Source of the DNA: Glaciecola sp. | GTDB taxonomy: Bacteria > Pseudomonadota > Gammaproteobacteria > Enterobacterales > Alteromonadaceae | Direction of reading: 5' to 3' | Assembly: GCA_029251505.1 (NCBI GenBank) | Contig: JAQXDG010000211.1 | Coordinates: 1 to 64,000, forward strand | Length of the DNA: 64,000 nt | Shown: positions 38,476 through 47,700 of the stretch, piece by piece | Layout: the number at the start of each line of letters is the position of its first letter | Position numbering within the stretch: the stretch's first letter is position 1 | Made by a program: the position numbers and the translations under genes | Notes under the pieces: generated by a model | The model's input: only the letters and a program-made list of their open reading frames with translations | The model's database searches: none | What the model was told of the DNA's origin: nothing

Positions 38476-40223
38476 AAAATAATTTACGGATGCGCTTAGG
38501 TGACCTGCTCATCCAACACAACTTGATCACCCCTGAACAACTTGATATTGCGCTCGATGAACAAGGGCGTACCGGCCGCAAATTAGGTGCGGTATTAATT
38601 GATTTAGGCTATGTGGCTGAGTCGCAGATGTTGAGTCAATTAGCTGATCATTTGCATATCCCGCTGATCGATATTGATAAAATACCAATCAATCCTGATA
38701 GCGTAAAAAAACTACCCGAAATTCAAGCTCGTCGCTATCGAGCATTGATTATCAAAGAACAAGCACATTCATTTTTATTAGGCATGGCTGATCCAACCGA
38801 TCTTAACGCTGTAGATGCTATCGGGGGGCTGCTACCCAAAACATTAGAATTGGCAGTTGTGAGTGAATCACAGCTCTCCAACGCGTTTGATAATTACTAT
38901 CGCAAAACTGAAGAAATTGCGTCGTTTGCCGAAGAATTGGCACTGGAGTATTTGGATCAAAATGAATTTTCTATTTCGACGGAGCTAAGTGAAGACCAAG
39001 ATACCGCGGTATCTCGATTGCTCCAATCCATCTTTGAAGACGCGGTCATGTCTAAAGCGTCAGATATTCATATTGAACCGAATAATGATATGTTACGGAT
39101 CCGACATCGAGTTGACGGCATGCTGCAAGAAAACATCATCAATCAAAAAAATATCGCCAATGCGTTGGTCTTACGTTTAAAACTCATGGCGGGACTTGAT
39201 ATTTCAGAACGACGCTTACCCCAAGATGGTCGCGCGCAAATCCATATTAAAAATAAAAGAATAGATGTTCGTTTATCCACCATGCCCACCCATGATGGAG
39301 AGGCGGTGGTGATGCGCTTATTGGATCAGTCCGCAGGGATCTTAAGTTTAGCGCGGTCGGGCATGCCACCGTTGATCTTTCATCGATACAAAAACATGCT
39401 CAGTCGTCCTAACGGACTGATTTTGGTGACCGGCCCCACCGGCTCAGGTAAAACAACCACCTTGTATGGTTCGTTGAGTGAATTGAACACCCCTGAGAGA
39501 AAAATCATTACGGTAGAAGATCCGGTCGAATATAGCTTGCCGCGTATCAATCAAGTCCAGGTCAATAACAAGATTAACTTGGATTTTGCACGCGTACTGC
39601 GAACTGCGTTAAGACAAGATCCCGACATTATCATGGTTGGGGAAATGCGAGATCAAGAAACGGCCGAAATCGGCATGCGCGGTGCCTTAACTGGACACTT
39701 GGTATTATCCACACTCCACACTAATGATTCGATTTCATCGGCAATCCGTTTAATCGATATGGGGACACCTGGTTATCTGGTCGCCAGTGCGTTACGCGGC
39801 GTTATTGCGCAGCGCTTAGTCCGTAAAATTTGTGAAAATTGCAAAGTCGATACACTGCCAAGTGATGAGCATTTGACATGGTTACAGCATTTGGACCCCA
39901 ACGCTCATCATATTAACTTTAAAAAAGGCGACGGCTGTCAAAAATGTAACCACACCGGTTATGCCGGACGGGTCGGCGTATTCGAATTATTGCAGATGAC
40001 AGAAGCAATGATGGATATGCTCAAAATCGATGATACTGCGGGGTTTGCGCTTGCAGCCAAACAATCACCTGGCTACAAACCCTTAGCCAATGGCGCATTG
40101 GACTTTGCAAAACAGGGCATTACCACAATTGAAGAGGTACTTAAATTAGTTGAAAACATCTCGGAAATGGATTATTTGCCCACCGCTGAGTCAGTCCTGG
40201 AGTTAGACGATGCCACAGTATAG
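38472..40223 (+). CDS. mshE: MSHA pilus extension ATPase MshE
   Basis: 583 residues. The N-terminal MshEN domain carries two 24-residue c-di-GMP motifs, RLGDLLIQHNLITPEQLD...EQ (about 7-30) and KLGAVLIDLGYVAESQML (about 36-60). Then come a type II/IV secretion NTPase core with Walker A GPTGSGKTTT (321-330), Asp/His boxes EDPVEY and TLHTNDS, and a zinc tetracysteine motif (C454, C457, about C488, C491). MshE drives pilus extension and its binding of c-di-GMP is established in Vibrio. It overlaps mshG by 14 bases. Confidence 0.96.
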   Translation: MKNNLRMRLGDLLIQHNLITPEQLDIALDEQGRTGRKLGAVLIDLGYVAESQMLSQLADHLHIPLIDIDKIPINPDSVKKLPEIQARRYRALIIKEQAHSFLLGMADPTDLNAVDAIGGLLPKTLELAVVSESQLSNAFDNYYRKTEEIASFAEELALEYLDQNEFSISTELSEDQDTAVSRLLQSIFEDAVMSKASDIHIEPNNDMLRIRHRVDGMLQENIINQKNIANALVLRLKLMAGLDISERRLPQDGRAQIHIKNKRIDVRLSTMPTHDGEAVVMRLLDQSAGILSLARSGMPPLIFHRYKNMLSRPNGLILVTGPTGSGKTTTLYGSLSELNTPERKIITVEDPVEYSLPRINQVQVNNKINLDFARVLRTALRQDPDIIMVGEMRDQETAEIGMRGALTGHLVLSTLHTNDSISSAIRLIDMGTPGYLVASALRGVIAQRLVRKICENCKVDTLPSDEHLTWLQHLDPNAHHINFKKGDGCQKCNHTGYAGRVGVFELLQMTEAMMDMLKIDDTAGFALAAKQSPGYKPLANGALDFAKQGITTIEEVLKLVENISEMDYLPTAESVLELDDATV

Positions 40224-41433
40224 TTATGAGGGACGTAAGGCTGGAGGGCAAATCACGCGTGGTACGTTAGATGCTTCAGATCCTAATGCAGCAGCAAAGA
40301 GTCTTATGGCCAAAAACATTATTCCATTGAATATTGTTGCTGGAGGAGATGTCAGAGCCTTGGAGCAACCGGATCAGATCTCAATATTTACTCCTAAGGT
40401 GTCACTGGCCGATCTCGTGATGTTTTGCCGCCAAATGTACTCATTAGCCAATGCCGGTGTCCCGATCATGCGTTCTGTCAGAGGGTTGGCGAATACCATT
40501 ACATGTAAACGTTTAAAAAGTGCCTTAATGAATATACAAGAAAGCCTTGAACGTGGCCGCACTTTATCCTCGGCGATGAATGAACACCCCACAATCTTTA
40601 ATCAACTCTTCATCTCACTGATCCACGTGGGCGAAAACACCGGTCAGATCGATGCCTCATTTGCGCAGCTTGCCCGATATTTAGAGCGGGAACAAGAAAC
40701 ACGCAAACAAATTAAAGCCGCTACCCGTTATCCGACGTTTGTCCTGATTGCCATCACCGCAGCCATGGTCATTATGAATGTTATGGTGATCCCTATTTTT
40801 GCCGATATGTTCAAAAAATTTGGCTCGGAACTACCGTTAATGACCCGAATATTATTGAGCTCATCTGATTTCTTTATCTATCAGTGGCCCTATTTAGTTG
40901 CTGGATCATTGTTGCTGATTGGCGGTATTTACCAATACCTGAATACCGATAGTGGAGCGTATCGCTGGGATAAACTTAAATTAAATTTACCCATTTTGGG
41001 CAGTATTTTTCAACGCTCACTCATGAGTCGTTTTGCGGCGAGTTTTGCTATGATGCTTAGTGCGGGGGTCCCCTTAAATTCAGCGCTATCCTTGGTCGCT
41101 GATGCAGTCAATAACCGTTATATGTCCCAGAAAATTTTAGAAATGCGCACCAATATCGAACGCGGTGAAAATCTTTCTAGGGTATCTGCATCCAGTGGCT
41201 TGTTTCCGCCCTTGGTTATGCAAATGATCACTGTCGGTGAAGAAACGGGGCGCATTGATGAGCTACTCATCGAAGTCGGCAATTATTATGAGCGCGAAGT
41301 TGAATACGACTTACAAAAATTAACTGCTCGCATCGAGCCGATTTTAATTTCCGTCGTCGCAGGCATGGTACTGGTGTTAGCGTTAGGAATATTTACCCCT
41401 ATGTGGGATATGATGGGGGCAATTAAAGGCTAA
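40210..41433 (+). CDS. mshG: MSHA platform protein MshG (GspF/PilC-like)
   Basis: 407 residues, polytopic inner membrane. Two tandem T2SSF domains: the first about 70-195 (ADLVMFCRQMYSLANAGVPIMRSVRGL...LIHVGENTGQID), the second about 270-395 (RFAASFAMMLSAGVPLNSALSLVADAV...MITVGEETGRID), with three transmembrane helices. The N-terminal YSYEGRKAGGQITRGTLDASDPNAA is the cytoplasmic MshG/PilC domain. It couples MshE to pilin insertion. Confidence 0.95.
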   Translation: MPQYSYEGRKAGGQITRGTLDASDPNAAAKSLMAKNIIPLNIVAGGDVRALEQPDQISIFTPKVSLADLVMFCRQMYSLANAGVPIMRSVRGLANTITCKRLKSALMNIQESLERGRTLSSAMNEHPTIFNQLFISLIHVGENTGQIDASFAQLARYLEREQETRKQIKAATRYPTFVLIAITAAMVIMNVMVIPIFADMFKKFGSELPLMTRILLSSSDFFIYQWPYLVAGSLLLIGGIYQYLNTDSGAYRWDKLKLNLPILGSIFQRSLMSRFAASFAMMLSAGVPLNSALSLVADAVNNRYMSQKILEMRTNIERGENLSRVSASSGLFPPLVMQMITVGEETGRIDELLIEVGNYYEREVEYDLQKLTARIEPILISVVAGMVLVLALGIFTPMWDMMGAIKG

Positions 41434-41550
41434 TTATTTTAGTTTTTTATCAAATAATTACTAAACAAAATACGCCTTCTACCGATAAAAACATTAGAGA
41501 TATTATTGCTTAATTCTCTATTAAATTAATTCACTTTTAAAGGAATAAAT

Positions 41551-42045
41551 ATGAAACAACGTGGTTTTACACTAATCGAACTGATCATCGTGATCGTCAT
41601 CCTTGGTATTCTTGCTGTTACTACCGCTCCTCGTTTTATGGATATGCAAGGCGATGCCAAAGCCTCAACACTAGCCGGAGTTAAAGCCTCTTTAGAAAGT
41701 GGCGCGACGCTCGTATATGCCAAAGCAGCACTAGCTGGTGAACAAAAGAAAGCACCGGGTTTAGTTAATGTCAGTCAATCTGGCACAGCTGTTAACCTAG
41801 CTACTCAATATGGCTATCCAAAATCTAGCGAAATGACGACGATTGCTAAATTGAACAGTTGGATTGATATTGATCCGGCTGATTTTAAAGTTGAAGCAGC
41901 TGGGACGGGTAAATTTGCAATCAGCTTATTTGGTCAAACTGCTTATGCAACAACTGATGGGGCCGAGAATTGTCACGCAGTGTACACTGATGCGACTGAT
42001 GTTGATTCATCTCCGGTTGTTGTCCTTGAAAAAACGGGTTGCTAA
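41551..42045 (+). CDS. mshA: MSHA major pilin (MshA-like)
   Basis: 164-residue type IV prepilin. Short leader MKQRG then FTLIELIIVIVILGILAVTTAPRF, with cleavage before F6 and Glu5 of the mature protein. The C-terminal disulfide pair is C152...C164 (NCHAV...KTGC), as in MshA. It sits after a 117-base gap and a good ribosome site (AAAGGA), and is followed by a strong terminator, which would let it be expressed at high level. Vibrio carries two pilin genes here (mshB and mshA); only this one is present. The choice between MshA and MshB is by C-terminal cysteines and position. Confidence 0.9.
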   Translation: MKQRGFTLIELIIVIVILGILAVTTAPRFMDMQGDAKASTLAGVKASLESGATLVYAKAALAGEQKKAPGLVNVSQSGTAVNLATQYGYPKSSEMTTIAKLNSWIDIDPADFKVEAAGTGKFAISLFGQTAYATTDGAENCHAVYTDATDVDSSPVVVLEKTGC

Positions 42046-42094
42046 TTAGGTTGTGATCTAATCACACTGTTTATAACACGATTCACAGACGATG

Positions 42095-42123
42095 AAAGCC
42101 CTAATTTATTAGGGCTTTTTTTT
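42095..42123 (+). terminator. Terminator after the major pilin gene
   Basis: AAAGCCCTAA (42095-42104) pairs with TTAGGGCTTT (42109-42118), a ten-base stem and four-base loop, then eight T. It probably ends most transcripts after mshA and leaves mshC-Q to their own promoter. Confidence 0.9.
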
Positions 42124-42204
42124 GCTTGATGTTTGTTGAGTAACGTTACTATGAGGGGGTATTAGGCATTCATCGAATAAAATAATTAAAGCGCACGATG
42201 TGGG

Positions 42205-42216
42205 TGTCGATATAAA
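42205..42216 (+). promoter_or_regulatory. 12-mer shared with the mshI upstream region; possible -10
   Basis: TGTCGATATAAA, identical to 32201-32212. TATAAA at 42211 could serve as -10 with TTAAAG at 42187 as a weak -35 (19-base gap). Confidence 0.35.
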
Positions 42217-42254
42217 ATGTAGAAAAGGATTTTAGCTCATATACAAGGATGGAT

Positions 42255-42797
42255 ATGGCGCAACGTGGATTTTCACTCATCGAACTCATTACTGTGATGA
42301 TGATTGTTAGTATTATTGGGTTAACCGCATTTGCGCGCTTAAATGATACTCAAGGGTTTGCCTATGCTGCGCAACAAGAGCGTTTGATCAGTACCCTTCG
42401 TCTTATCCAAAACAAAGCGATGCAAGATACCCGCCCCGCGATCTGTTACCAAATTAATTTTCGTTTGCCCGATGTCAGTGGCAGTGTTTTGCCTGCGTAT
42501 GGTTTTGCTACCCGCAATTATGCTCTAAGTAATGCCGCACAGACCTGTGATGAAAACGCGATTGATTTTACGGTTTACCCGGAGCTCATTACCCAACCCA
42601 ATGAACTGGACAGCGCGGATATGACGTTGATCACTGCTGATGGCGCAGCATTGGGATATCGTTCCTTAGGCTTCGATAGTTTGGGGCGTCCGCAAAATAC
42701 CGCGAATAATTGCACTAACACGTGCAAAATCAGCTTCGATATCGCCTCCGTATATGGTGTGTGCATCAATCGTGAAGGCATGATTTATGCTTGTTAA
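42255..42797 (+). CDS. mshC: MSHA minor prepilin MshC (GspH-like)
   Basis: 180 residues from the ATG at 42255, five bases after AAGGA (the ATG at 42249 overlaps that site). Prepilin leader MAQRG|FSLIELITVMMIVSIIGLTAFARLND with Glu5, then a GspH-type domain with paired cysteines, including TCDEN, NNCTNTC and the C-terminal VCINREGMIYAC. Minor pilin of the tip-initiation complex. It overlaps mshD by 11 bases. Confidence 0.85.
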   Translation: MAQRGFSLIELITVMMIVSIIGLTAFARLNDTQGFAYAAQQERLISTLRLIQNKAMQDTRPAICYQINFRLPDVSGSVLPAYGFATRNYALSNAAQTCDENAIDFTVYPELITQPNELDSADMTLITADGAALGYRSLGFDSLGRPQNTANNCTNTCKISFDIASVYGVCINREGMIYAC

Positions 42798-43404
42798 TTT
42801 TCCCCGTAAAAAATCTAATAACCACCATGAACAAGGCTTTACCTTAATTGAAATGATCGCAGGCATTGTGGTGTTTGGGGTCGTTATAGGCATCATCGGT
42901 ACCATTATTATTCCACAAACTACACAAAGCTTTGACCCGCTTTGGCAAGTTCGTGCCACCGAACTAAGCCAATCACTGTATAACGAAATCAACGCCAAAG
43001 GATTTGATGAGAAATCTGATTTTGTAGGTGGGATGACTCGATGCAACGAACCGACCGCTCCTACCTGCACCCCAAGCGGTCAGTTTGGTCCAGATACTGG
43101 CGAATCACGTGCCACCTATGATGACATCGATGATTATCATGGTTTGAACTTGAGCAATGCCGCCATATCGGACGCACAAGGGTTTACTCCGTTGATTAAT
43201 GGCACCGCCATGTACCAAGGATTTACCGCTAGCGTATCTGTCATGTATGACGACAACCTCAATGGCGTCAATGATGATGATCTTAATGGCAATGGTGTGC
43301 TCGATTCAGGCACATTAGTGGGTAACACGAAAGTCATTACTATCACCATCACGACACCAAATGATGATCCGATCAGATCCAGTTTTATTAGAAGGAATTT
43401 TTGA
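42787..43404 (+). CDS. mshD: MSHA minor prepilin MshD
   Basis: 205 residues. Longer leader than usual (18 residues) and processing at G|FTLIEMIAGIVVFGVV. The C-terminal half contains an acidic stretch of two tandem DxNxNGxxD motifs (D/N/G-rich, 43249-43305), similar to dockerin-like calcium loops. Four cysteines are not obvious; a CNEPTAPTC pair is present. It would form part of the pilus tip with MshC and MshO. Confidence 0.83.
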   Translation: MLVNFPRKKSNNHHEQGFTLIEMIAGIVVFGVVIGIIGTIIIPQTTQSFDPLWQVRATELSQSLYNEINAKGFDEKSDFVGGMTRCNEPTAPTCTPSGQFGPDTGESRATYDDIDDYHGLNLSNAAISDAQGFTPLINGTAMYQGFTASVSVMYDDNLNGVNDDDLNGNGVLDSGTLVGNTKVITITITTPNDDPIRSSFIRRNF

Positions 43405-44264
43405 TGAAACACCCCGCTCAACAGCATGGATTTACATTAATTGAACTGGTCTTTGTCTTAATCATTGTCGCGATTGTTGGCGTCGGGATCAGCGGTTTTA
43501 TGCGTGCTACCGTATTGCAGTATTCAGAGTTTATGAGTCGATCAAAATTAATCAATGACAGTAGTTTTATTGTCGAGCGAATGGCCCGCGAAATCAAACA
43601 TGCGATCCCCAATTCAATCCGCGTCAGCGGTAACAGCAACAGTCATTGTTTAGAGTTTGTCCCAAGCAAATGGGCTACCACATACACCGCTTTACCAATG
43701 CAACCAAGCAATGAAACTGAAGTCAATGTGATCCGTATGGCGGATATCAACAATGCCACGTTCTTGCCCACTACAGCAAACGATTATGCGTTTGTGTACC
43801 CAATGGAAAGTGCGGATATTTATGATGGAACACGCAACAAGCGGCAAATGATTACTGCTTGCAGTGACGATGGTGATGGCGATTGTGCTACGGACGACGA
43901 CAGCGATAATATTATTCAATTATCTGTCGCTAACGCATTTGCCCAAAGTTCACCTGCATCTCGTTTGTATATTGGCTCTACGGCAGTGAGTTATTGTGTT
44001 CGCAACCAGCAAGTCTATCGTCATACTGGTGCACTCGATGCAACACAAACCATCTTCACATCCGGTGGCGTATTGATGGCGCAAAATATTGCCAATACCT
44101 TATCGTCCAATCCTGCAGCTCAAACCGGTGCCAGTGATGACCCGTTTCGATGGTACGAAATGAGCTTGCGTCGTAATGCCTATTCTCGGATTTTGTTGTC
44201 ATTTTCTGACAACGGTCAAACTATTTCCTTTATGCATGAGGTTCACATTCCCAATGTACCGTAA
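43404..44264 (+). CDS. mshO: MSHA minor prepilin MshO
   Basis: 286 residues from the ATG that overlaps the mshD stop by one base, seven bases after GAAGGA. Prepilin segment HG|FTLIELVFVLIIVAIVGVGISGF. The globular part includes a DDGDGDCATDDDSD acidic loop (43866-43910) and later YCVRNQQVYRHT, both typical of MshO. Likely tip pilin. It overlaps mshP. Confidence 0.85.
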   Translation: MKHPAQQHGFTLIELVFVLIIVAIVGVGISGFMRATVLQYSEFMSRSKLINDSSFIVERMAREIKHAIPNSIRVSGNSNSHCLEFVPSKWATTYTALPMQPSNETEVNVIRMADINNATFLPTTANDYAFVYPMESADIYDGTRNKRQMITACSDDGDGDCATDDDSDNIIQLSVANAFAQSSPASRLYIGSTAVSYCVRNQQVYRHTGALDATQTIFTSGGVLMAQNIANTLSSNPAAQTGASDDPFRWYEMSLRRNAYSRILLSFSDNGQTISFMHEVHIPNVP

Positions 44265-44685
44265 TTCACTGACCCACCAACAAGGTAGCATGTTAGTTAT
44301 TGCACTATTTGTGATCATTGTATTGGCCATGCTCGGTGCCACAATGAGTAAAATGGTGATTGCCTCTAATGTGACTTTTGTAACTGATTTAACAGGACTG
44401 CGAGCCAAGCACGCAGCACAAACTGGGCTAGAGGTATTAGGTAGCCAATCTTTTCCTTTAGATAATTCGATTCAGACGTGTAACACCACCGTAAATTCAA
44501 ATGCCGCATTTACAGGGATCACAGGATTTAGTCATTGTGCATATACAGCAGCGTGTAACACGATTTCAATCACCAAAAATGGCACTGAACACTATTTTTA
44601 CCGCTTCACTAGCGTAGGCACATGTCAAGTTGGCGATAATATCGTTAGCCGCACCCTATCAGTTGATGCAATGCAAGCTCGCTAA
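44254..44685 (+). CDS. mshP: MSHA prepilin-like protein MshP
   Basis: 143 residues from the ATG at 44254. The longer frame upstream runs within mshO and is unlikely. Near the N-terminus, HQQGSMLVIALFVIIVLAMLGATMSKMVI is a type IV-like N-terminal helix that lacks the classical FTLIE, as in MshP/PilX-like proteins. The globular part has four or more cysteines (QTCNTT, SHCAYTAAC, GTCQV). Overlaps the mshO stop by 11 bases. Confidence 0.8.
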   Translation: MYRNSLTHQQGSMLVIALFVIIVLAMLGATMSKMVIASNVTFVTDLTGLRAKHAAQTGLEVLGSQSFPLDNSIQTCNTTVNSNAAFTGITGFSHCAYTAACNTISITKNGTEHYFYRFTSVGTCQVGDNIVSRTLSVDAMQAR

Positions 44686-44739
44686 GACAACACTACAATA
44701 AAAAACATAGCTAACCAGCTGATTGTTATAGAGGTTTTT

Positions 44740-47700
44740 ATGAACTTAATACGGATATTTGTACTCTTTGCGGCCTTTACTTCGTTTTTGGTAGGGGCAA
44801 ATACTGATTTACGCCCGGTATTTCCGGACCCCGTGTCATCATCATTTGGTGCTGATCTATATTTGCGTGGGGACATTGAGTTTAGTGGCGGTGATAACCA
44901 ACTTAATTTTGACAGTATTGATGATAGCTACACTGTATGGTGGTGGAATGTAGTCACCGAAGCTTGCAACAATCAACGCTGTTATGCCAACGGTGAGCGC
45001 TCACAAACACTCGATGTCCCTGATTTTCGCTATACCAGTGGCAATGATCAACTCACGGTTGACGATGAAGATGACACCCTAATCACGAGTGATGATTACC
45101 ACAATATCACCGTTATGGACAAAGGTGAATTGCTCTTGGGCCCAAGTGGTAGCAACAAAACGGTTGTTATTAAGCATTTGATGCTTAGGGATAAAGCCAC
45201 ATTAATATTACAGGACGGTATCTATTTCATCGAAAACTTGACTGCTGAAAACAGTGAAATTGAATTAGAAAATGAGTCAACCACAGTAACATTATTAATT
45301 AAAAATTTAGTTGTTGAAGATACGGACATCAATACGCAGAAAAAGAGTAGCGCAGGCAATCTAGGCATGGTGCTATATAATAGCGCTAGAATAGAGGGTA
45401 AAACAAAAATAGATGGGTTTATTTATGCCCTTGATACTATTGATATCCTTGATGACTTTACATTAAATGGCGCCATCAATGCGGCTAATTTTAAACTCCA
45501 AGAGGACATCAAAATTGAATACAACGAAGATGACATCGTCAATAGTAAATTATTTGACTTTAATATAGAGCCTCCTAAATTAATCGGACATTGGCCTCTG
45601 GATATTTGCCCAACACAGATGACCGATAGCATTCCTGATATTGTGGGCGAACATCACGCTATCGCCAAAGTCGGTTTAGCTACTGAAAACGCGGGTAAAT
45701 ATTGTCAATCCGGCAGGCTACAAGGAACCGGGGCCCATATTTATATTCCTGATAACGCCAAATTACGTGGCGAAAAAGGCACTATCTCGTTTTGGTTTAA
45801 CATCGATGATCTTGATTACAGCAACACCAAAGAAGACGGGGGGCAATATTTATTTTCCAGAGATTCATACCATAGAGATATGGGAGGTCATATTTCCTCA
45901 TGGGTTGATGATAAGGGCCGGGTAAGATTACGTTATCAAACTAACTCAAAAGATTATGAACTGAAAAGCGACAAAGATGAGATACAAGCCGATCAATGGT
46001 ATTTTTATGCTGTTACTTGGGATAATGACACAACCCGACTCTATATCAATGGCAATGAGGTAGACGAGGACGATAAGGCATCGGGCAGCCAAAAAAATAA
46101 TTCTGAACCCATGATCTTTGGAGGAAATGCTTCACGTAGCTCTAATAGTGAAACAACCCCAAGTGAATTAAGTGATTTTTTGCAAGGCAATATTGATGAT
46201 ATCCGTTGGTATGATGATGCATTAGACAACAGTGAACTGAATGAATTAATGGCACAAGCCGACTACGAGTGTACGGCATGTGACAATGTGTCCTCCAAAG
46301 GGTTGGTCGCAGAGTATCGCTTCTCTGATACCCGTTGGGGTAATCCTGGTGATATCCAAGATTCTTCAGGTAATGCTATGCACGCGACGTTATCGGGTGA
46401 AACACGCCTGCTAACACCGGTCAATAATATGTCCTGTGGCACGTTAGACATTCCGCCAAATACCGATCAAAACACACCTGATTTTTTAGATACTCCCATT
46501 GATTTAGAAAACGATGTCGGTCCTGAAGGGACGATTTCTTTTTGGTTTAAATCTAATTCAGGGTGGCAAGATAAACGCGACCGCACCTTATTTGATGCGG
46601 TGCAAATATCACAAGCTACCACGAAACACGTGTTGAACAAGTATTTTTATTTAATGCTCAAAGAAAATGGCAGTCTGCAATTTGGCTTTGAATCTTCAAA
46701 CGACGCAGATATTCGCTATAACTCCAATTCGTTTTCTTACCCTGAGTCAACTTGGGTGCATATTGCACTGAGTTATAGTTATGTGACCAAAGATGTGCAA
46801 TTGTTTTTAAATGGGATCCAGCAAGTCTTTACTACGACCGAAGGCGCTAATTGGAACTACATCATGCCCGACTATGGTAATTTAGCGTTTGCCGATAACC
46901 GCACCGATTATATTACCGCAACCTCATCGGCCAATGGCCGGTATGATGATGTGAGGGTATATAGTCATTTACAAAATGCCGCTGATATACAAGCTGATAT
47001 GCAAAAAGCAGAACCCTGCGCGGTCTTATACGGCTATAAAATCGAGCACCCTGATCAAGCCTTAACCTGTGATGCCGCCCCCGTCACGGTCAAAGCCTGT
47101 AAAAATCAAGATTGCAGTGAATTGTATGAACACCCCGTGCAAGTGAGTTTAGCACCGTCACCTAATGGTGATCCCGCAGGACAAGTATATGAATTTCAAG
47201 AGCAGTTTACGTTTGATTTAGTCTCACGCACCCCTGGTAATACGCCTTTAGTATTTACGCCAATGTATCATGCAAAGCCTGACGGTTTGGTCAATACATG
47301 CACCAACGGATGTAATATCAATTTTGTGAATGCAGGGCTACAAATTTATGCTGACCAAGCAACGGATTATGGCTCTGATGCGACACTGACCCAGCAAATC
47401 ACGGCACAAGGCATGGTCGCTGGTGCATCTATGAGTCATATTAACATGCGTGCAGTGCGTGATAATAACGGCGTGTGTGAAGCACTTGTCAGCGGAACCA
47501 AAGAAGTTAACCTGACATATGCATGCTATCAATATGATCAATCCGGCAATCCGGTTCAAGGTTGTGCGGTACCGTTTGGTGCTCTCCCGCTCAATACGCA
47601 AGCCAGCTCTATAACGCGCGCAACCAATATGCTATTTAATAACGCGGCGCAAACTGATTTTGGAAACTTTAGCTTACCTGACGCGACCCACTTCACCCTC

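Noticed and set aside
41434-41550. A second pilin or mshF hidden between mshG and mshA
   Set aside because: The 117 bases are AT-rich with stop codons in every frame and hold no prepilin FTLIE motif; they look like a promoter region.
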